DNA of 48,804 nucleotides, taken from positions 1-48,804 of the forward strand of contig NZ_SMAM01000011.1 of the NCBI RefSeq assembly GCF_004346205.1. Direction: 5' to 3'. Each line of letters opens with the position of its first letter. Within the stretch, counting starts at the first letter, position 1. Both the position numbers and the translations under genes were made by a program. Under the pieces are notes generated by a model, which ran no database searches, was not told the DNA's origin, and worked only from the letters and a program-made list of their open reading frames with translations. Origin of the DNA: Bibersteinia trehalosi (lineage in GTDB: Bacteria; Pseudomonadota; Gammaproteobacteria; Enterobacterales; Pasteurellaceae). Shown in pieces: positions 43,988 through 48,804 of this stretch.

Positions 43988-45115
43988 ATGCAAACTCAAA
44001 TTACTCAACTCGCCCAAGCCCTTATTCAACGCCCTTCTATTAGCCCTGATGATCAAGGTTGCCAGCAAGTGATTGCCGAACGCTTACAGGCGGTTGGTTT
44101 TCAGATTGAATGGTTGCCGTTTAATGACACGTTAAATCTTTGGGCAACCCATGGTGAGGGCGAATGTTTAGCCTTTGCAGGACATACTGATGTTGTGCCA
44201 ACAGGGGATGAGCATGCGTGGCAATATCCGCCTTTTTCCGCACAAATTGTGGATGGGATGCTTTATGGTCGAGGGGCGGCAGATATGAAAGGCTCATTAG
44301 CGGCAATGGTCGTGGCTTGTGAGCAATTTGTGAAAAATAATCCTGATCATAAAGGAAAAATTGCTTTACTCATTACCTCAGATGAAGAAGCAGCAGCAAA
44401 AGATGGTACAGTGCGTGTAGTGGAAACTTTAATGGCACGCAATGAACGAATTGATTACTGTGTTGTAGGCGAGCCGTCAAGTAGTAAGCAATTGGGTGAC
44501 GTGATTAAAAATGGTCGTCGAGGCTCTATAACTGGTGAACTTTATATTGAAGGCATACAAGGGCATGTTGCTTATCCGCATTTGGCAGAAAACCCTGTTC
44601 ACAAAGCGATGCCATTTTTAACGGAGTTAACCACTTACCAATGGGATAACGGCAATGATTTCTTCCCCCCAACAAGCTTACAGATTGCCAATATCAAGGC
44701 GGGGACGGGAAGTAATAACGTGATTCCAGGTGAGCTTTATGTGCAATTTAACTTGCGCTATTGCACCGAAGTAAGTGATGAATTCATCAAAAATACAGTG
44801 ACAAAAATGCTGCAAAAGCACGGCTTAAAACATCGCATTAGCTGGAATTTATCGGGTAAACCGTTCTTAACGGCTAAAGGAAAATTGGTGGAAGTTGCAC
44901 AACAAGCGGTAGAAAATATCACGAAAATTACCCCTAGATTGGATACGGGCGGTGGTACATCAGATGCACGCTTTATCGCCTTAATGGGAGCGGAAGTGGT
45001 AGAGTTTGGACCACTCAATGCTACTATTCATAAAGTAAATGAATGTGTGAGTGTAGAAGATCTAGGCAAATGTGGTGAGGTGTATTATCAAATTGCAGCA
45101 AAAATAATGAGTTAA
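43988..45115 (+). CDS. dapE: Succinyl-diaminopimelate desuccinylase
   Basis: Zinc peptidase-family M20 enzyme of lysine/diaminopimelate synthesis. 375 residues. Metal ligands: [32 protein letters not shown], and the C-terminal NATIHKVNE. The catalytic Asp/Glu and dimerisation domain are in place. No strong ribosome site is seen. An uptake sequence lies inside the gene (about 44902). Confidence 0.96.
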   Translation: MQTQITQLAQALIQRPSISPDDQGCQQVIAERLQAVGFQIEWLPFNDTLNLWATHGEGECLAFAGHTDVVPTGDEHAWQYPPFSAQIVDGMLYGRGAADMKGSLAAMVVACEQFVKNNPDHKGKIALLITSDEEAAAKDGTVRVVETLMARNERIDYCVVGEPSSSKQLGDVIKNGRRGSITGELYIEGIQGHVAYPHLAENPVHKAMPFLTELTTYQWDNGNDFFPPTSLQIANIKAGTGSNNVIPGELYVQFNLRYCTEVSDEFIKNTVTKMLQKHGLKHRISWNLSGKPFLTAKGKLVEVAQQAVENITKITPRLDTGGGTSDARFIALMGAEVVEFGPLNATIHKVNECVSVEDLGKCGEVYYQIAAKIMS

Positions 45116-45181
45116 GTGTAAGTAGGCATTTATCTGATTTTTGTTTATTTGTCCAAGCCAAACATTAAGCTTGTTTACAGT

Positions 45182-45203
45182 AAGCCCGCTAAGCGGGCTT
45201 TTA
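45182..45203 (+). terminator. Terminator after dapE
   Basis: AAGCCCGCT and AGCGGGCTT form a stem with a very short loop, followed by TTT. Confidence 0.88.
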
Positions 45204-45330
45204 TTTATTCTGATTTCAATAAAAACTGCGTTATATTGTTTTTTCTCAAAATATTTATTTATTACTAGATAATAACTCATTGTTTTTATAGTTATTTATC
45301 ATTTGTTGACATATCTTTACAATTATTTGG

Positions 45331-45357
45331 TTGCGTTTTTTTTTTTTTTTTTATGCT
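45331..45357 (+). promoter_or_regulatory. Phase-variable promoter candidate with T17 tract
   Basis: A run of 17 T (45336-45352) occupies the spacer between a -35-like TTGCGT (45331-45336) and a -10-like TATGCT (45352-45357). The present spacer is 15 bp; gain of two T would give 17. Slippage of such tracts switches adhesin expression in Neisseria and Haemophilus. TTGACA at 45306 lacks a matching -10. Confidence 0.6.
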
Positions 45358-45409
45358 AAATAAGATTTAGCAGAATTTTAAGTTGTTATTTTGCTAAATC
45401 AAAAAATAA
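45354..45409 (+). promoter_or_regulatory. TGCTAAAT inverted and direct repeats over the start site
   Basis: TGCTAAAT (45354-45361) and ATTTAGCA (45365-45372) are a perfect inverted repeat, with a third copy at 45402-45409. They overlap the proposed -10 and start site and would suit a regulator. Confidence 0.5.
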
Positions 45410-45436
45410 TTAAAGTCTTATTCATAATACCCTTTG

Positions 45437-45463
45437 GGCAATCTATTGATTGCCTATTTTTTT
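45437..45463 (+). terminator. Terminator-like hairpin in the adhesin leader
   Basis: GGCAATC and GATTGCC flank a four-base loop, followed by TATTTTTTT. It lies between the putative promoter and the adhesin start, so it may attenuate transcription. Confidence 0.65.
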
Positions 45464-45511
45464 AGGGTTTAGGAATGAGGTTGGAATGTTACATATATAG
45501 GTATGTCGGCT

Positions 45512-48500
45512 ATGAACAAAATTTTTAAAGTTGTTTGGAGTAATTCTACCAATAAATGGGTTGTTGTCTCTGAGTTGGCAACAACCTATGGTAAGAGTAA
45601 ATCTTCAGTATCAATGGTTGCAGATACTTGCTCAAATAAATCTGCATTATTGGAAAATGTTTTTAAATTGAAATTTATAACATTATTGTTACTTTCTTCT
45701 ATCCCAATGGCAGATGCAGCAGTTTCAATTGCTAATACAAATGGATATTCAATAGATCAGGGAACGTCAGCAACAGATGGAACAAATTCTATTAACGTTG
45801 GCGATAATTCAGGTAAACAACGTGCAGATGGTTATATAGGCGAATCGTCCGACCCAAATGAAAATAAATTAAATGCTTATAATAAGCAAAAACCTGCTAA
45901 TGCAAGTACTAATAATCGTAATAATACAGTGTCTTTGGGGACTTATGCCTATGCTTATGGGCATGACTCTATTGCTATCGGAACGAACTCCCAGGCTGTA
46001 CATGATGTGCAAACAGCTAACAGAGTATTTAACTCTCGAAATTCTGTCAATGCAGGCGCAATTGCAATAGGTTTTCAAGCTATTGCTCGTGGTGACCAAA
46101 CTGTTGCATTAGGGTCACGTGCCGCAGCTTATAATCGCCAAGCGACAGCGATTGGTAATGATAGCTATGCAATGGGAACAGGCTCAACAGCCATTGGTGG
46201 AGATGATTCGGGTTATACATGGGAAAGTCGCCAAACTTGGGCAGCGGAAGGAAATAATGAAGCAGGCTATAAAATAGCAGGTGGATTTAATCCAAGTAAA
46301 GAACCCGATGCAGAATGGTATCGACCATCAGCGGCAAGTGGTAATGGTGCAACCGTTGTTGGTGTACATAGCCAAGCTTTAAGTAAAGGTTCAACTGCAT
46401 TAGGTGTTGCGGCAACAGCTGGTGATGGAGGACAAACATCTAGTATCTTGAAAGATGGGCAAGCAGAAGGCATTGACCCTTATAAAAATATTGAAGCTAC
46501 GGCTGTTGGCGCATTAGCTAATGCAAAATATCGTAATACGACAGCCGTTGGTCATGCTGCAAAAGCGATTGGTGAATATTCTACTTCTATGGGTGACGAT
46601 GCAACAGCAAACGGCAAAAATTCATCAGCAATCGGAAAAAGTGCTACAGCTAATGGAGAGTATGCGGTTGCTATTGGTAATGCAGATACTGCTAAAGTAG
46701 AAGAGACTAAAACTCAAGCTAATGGCACCCGAGCCATTGCTGTTGGTACAGCTGCTAGAACTGATGGCGATGACACTATTGCTATTGGCACTAAAGCAAA
46801 AGCATTAAAGGCTAATAACACAGCAATCGGTGTTTCTGCAAATATAGAGCAAGCTGCTGGAACTGATAATATAGCTTTTGGTTCTGCAGCCAATGTAACC
46901 CGCGGTAGCAATAGTATCGTGATTGGTAAAGGGGCAAAAACTGAGGCTGTAAATGGTTCTTCGATCGCAATTGGCGATGGAGCAGTGATCACAAGTGGTG
47001 TACAAGGTAATGCTTATGCGATTGGTACAGGTGCAAAAGTTGAATCAACCTATGGTGGTATCGCGTTAGGTAATGGGGCGAAAATTACAAATTCTGATGG
47101 CAGTGGAGGGGCAGGGAATGGCTCTTCAGTTTCTATTGGCGAAGGCGCAGAAGCAACGGGCACACGAGCAATTTCTATCGGTTATAAGTCAAATACTACA
47201 GGTAATCAGGTAGACTCAATTGCTATTGGTTCAAATGCTGCAACGACAGGTACTAATAATATTGCTATTGGTAAAGATGCTAAAGCTAATGGTACCCAAG
47301 GTAACCAAATTGTTATGGGGACGAATTCTAGCGCAGTAGGTGATAAATCCATCGTATTGGGTTATGGAGCCAAAGCGGATGGTAATCAAGTTTCACAAAT
47401 TATTATAGGAACAAATGCAACTGGTACAAATACTAGCCAATATAGTGTGGTAATGGGAGAGCGTGCTACAGCTAGCCGTGAAAATTCAACGGTGTTAGGG
47501 CATCTTGCCAACTCAACTGTAGATGGTGGTGTAGCATTAGGTTCCGGCAGTATCTCTGACCGTCATGCGGGCGGTTCGGCAACTGGTCATACATCAACCA
47601 CTAAACCATATTATCCCGAAACGGCTAGTCAAAACCAAAAAGAAGCAATTAATGCAACTATTGCAACTACTGGTGCGGTGAGCGTTGGATCAAGTTCGGT
47701 AAGACGCCAAATTACCCATCTTGCAGCAGGCGCAGAAGATAGCGATGCAGTGAATGTTGCACAGCTAAAAGCAGCAGTATCTAAAGCAGTTGCAAGTAGT
47801 ACTTGGTATATTCAAGAAAATGGAGTTGAGAAAGATGTCGTTAATAGCAGTGATGAGGTAAATTTTGCCAGCGGTATAGGCACTACAGCAAATGTTACCG
47901 TAGACTCTACAGGCAAAACTTCAACTGTTAAATATTCTGTGAATAAATCAAATTTAACAGTGGTATCTGATGGTACGGTAATGGCTCAAATTAATGGAGA
48001 TAATTTTGCGACAGCCGAGCAAGTAGCATCAGCAATTAATAAGGCTGGCTTAAGTTTTAGTGGTGATGTTGCAGTAGATACAACAAATAAATTTGTTCGC
48101 CTCAATCAACAAGAAACTAAAGTGATTGGTGGCGTGACAGATAAAACTAAACTCACTGATAACAATATCGGGGTTGTTTCAAATGGTCAAGATACATTAA
48201 CGGTAAAATTATCGAAAAATTTAACCGCTTTAGAGAATGCTAGTTTTGGTATATCTGATAATGATAAAACTGTTATCAATAAGGATGGTATGATGATTAC
48301 CAATGGCACTACAATCATCAGCCTAACTGAAACGGGTTTAAATAATGGAGGAAATAAAGTCACCAATGTTGCAAATGGTACAAACGCAACAGATGCGGTG
48401 AATCTGCAACAATTAAATGCCAGCAAATCAGTAGTTAAAGCAGGCAATTACACCACAGTTACCAGTACATCAGATGCCAATGGCACGGTTTATACGGTAA

Positions 48501-48804
48501 ATGCTGAAAAATCCGTAGTAAAAGCGGGTAATAATGTCAATGTGACCACTGAAACTGATGGTAAAGGTTTAACCAACTATACGGTTAAAGTAGAAGGTGA
48601 TCTTACCAATATCAGTAGCATCACCAACAACGGGACAACGATTAAATTAGATAATCAAAATGGGAATAAAACCGTTGATGTTGGCGGTGCAACCATTACT
48701 AATGTCGCTGCGGGTGTAAATTTAACGGATGCGGTGAATGTTGGTCAGTTGGAAAAAGTGAATGCAACGGCCAATGCGGGTTGGAATGTCACGACGAATA
48801 ATGG
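45512..48804 (+). CDS. Trimeric autotransporter adhesin, N-terminal part
   Basis: The frame is open from ATG 45512 to the window end (about 1097 codons); ATG 45503 is an alternative three codons upstream. The N-terminus is an extended signal peptide (MNKIFKVVWSNSTNKWVVVS) with cleavage near MADA at about 69. A YadA-like head with many AIGxxAxA-type 14-residue repeats runs from about 150 to 720 and ends at SSSVRRQITHLAAGAEDSDA. Stalk and neck modules follow (NVANGTNATDAVNLQQL near 950). The anchor lies outside the window. No stop or frameshift seen. Probably a major adhesin, phase-variable. Confidence 0.93.
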   Translation, partial: MNKIFKVVWSNSTNKWVVVSELATTYGKSKSSVSMVADTCSNKSALLENVFKLKFITLLLLSSIPMADAAVSIANTNGYSIDQGTSATDGTNSINVGDNSGKQRADGYIGESSDPNENKLNAYNKQKPANASTNNRNNTVSLGTYAYAYGHDSIAIGTNSQAVHDVQTANRVFNSRNSVNAGAIAIGFQAIARGDQTVALGSRAAAYNRQATAIGNDSYAMGTGSTAIGGDDSGYTWESRQTWAAEGNNEAGYKIAGGFNPSKEPDAEWYRPSAASGNGATVVGVHSQALSKGSTALGVAATAGDGGQTSSILKDGQAEGIDPYKNIEATAVGALANAKYRNTTAVGHAAKAIGEYSTSMGDDATANGKNSSAIGKSATANGEYAVAIGNADTAKVEETKTQANGTRAIAVGTAARTDGDDTIAIGTKAKALKANNTAIGVSANIEQAAGTDNIAFGSAANVTRGSNSIVIGKGAKTEAVNGSSIAIGDGAVITSGVQGNAYAIGTGAKVESTYGGIALGNGAKITNSDGSGGAGNGSSVSIGEGAEATGTRAISIGYKSNTTGNQVDSIAIGSNAATTGTNNIAIGKDAKANGTQGNQIVMGTNSSAVGDKSIVLGYGAKADGNQVSQIIIGTNATGTNTSQYSVVMGERATASRENSTVLGHLANSTVDGGVALGSGSISDRHAGGSATGHTSTTKPYYPETASQNQKEAINATIATTGAVSVGSSSVRRQITHLAAGAEDSDAVNVAQLKAAVSKAVASSTWYIQENGVEKDVVNSSDEVNFASGIGTTANVTVDSTGKTSTVKYSVNKSNLTVVSDGTVMAQINGDNFATAEQVASAINKAGLSFSGDVAVDTTNKFVRLNQQETKVIGGVTDKTKLTDNNIGVVSNGQDTLTVKLSKNLTALENASFGISDNDKTVINKDGMMITNGTTIISLTETGLNNGGNKVTNVANGTNATDAVNLQQLNASKSVVKAGNYTTVTSTSDANGTVYTVNAEKSVVKAGNNVNVTTETDGKGLTNYTVKVEGDLTNISSITNNGTTIKLDNQNGNKTVDVGGATITNVAAGVNLTDAVNVGQLEKVNATANAGWNVTTNN

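Overview
The window is chromosomal DNA of a Pasteurellaceae bacterium. It carries repeated Apl-type DNA uptake signals (core ACAAGCGGT), some placed as inverted pairs that act as terminators. The tmRNA tag reads ANDEQYALAA, and the gene order (truD-surE-yqaA-nlpD, comEA/psd, oapA, dapE/yffB/folP) is typical of the family. The ACAAGCGGT core, not AAGTGCGGT, points to the Actinobacillus/Mannheimia/Bibersteinia side; I do not name a species.

Layout. 1-94: end of a trimeric autotransporter gene. 257-621: ssrA. 607-11066: a 10.4-kb integrative element in the 3' end of ssrA, bounded by a 15-bp direct repeat. It encodes a P4-type integrase, two AlpA-like regulators, a coiled-coil protein followed by a P2 gpN-like major capsid protein, an Ogr/Delta-like zinc-finger activator, a C4-type antisense RNA with an Icd-like gene, a DUF927 helicase and an iteron array. 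It has no portal, terminase, protease or tail gene, so it looks like a phage satellite. 11241-16049: fklB, then a decaying restriction-modification locus (truncated GIY-YIG helicase, FRG protein, Eco57I-like methylase, frameshifted second methylase). 16191-37224: mostly housekeeping genes (menB, glnA, cpdA, mutL, corA, ybhB-like, hemB, waaF, MliC-like, oapA, comEA, psd, nudF, psiE, Sfp-type PPTase, tag, nlpD, surE, truD) with one AT-rich MFS gene apparently acquired by transfer. 37357-45115: tpiA, three identical tRNA-Lys genes, an esterase/ATP-grasp pair, yffB-like, folP, two membrane protein genes and dapE. 45512-48804: start of a second trimeric autotransporter, behind a T17 tract and a terminator-like leader hairpin.

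How it fits together. The element has the parts of a P4-like satellite: int and AlpA for integration and excision, an Ogr/Delta-like factor for coupling to a helper's late genes, C4 RNA control of a potentially toxic early gene, autonomous replication functions, and its own capsid protein. The strongest sequence-level results are the C4-like RNA, whose loop is complementary to the Shine-Dalgarno of the Icd-like gene; a 23-bp site shared in inverted orientation by attL and the promoter of the second AlpA-like gene; helically phased GTTCCT iterons; and the apparently phase-variable, attenuated upstream region of the second adhesin. All function calls come from reading the sequence by eye; no database search was run.
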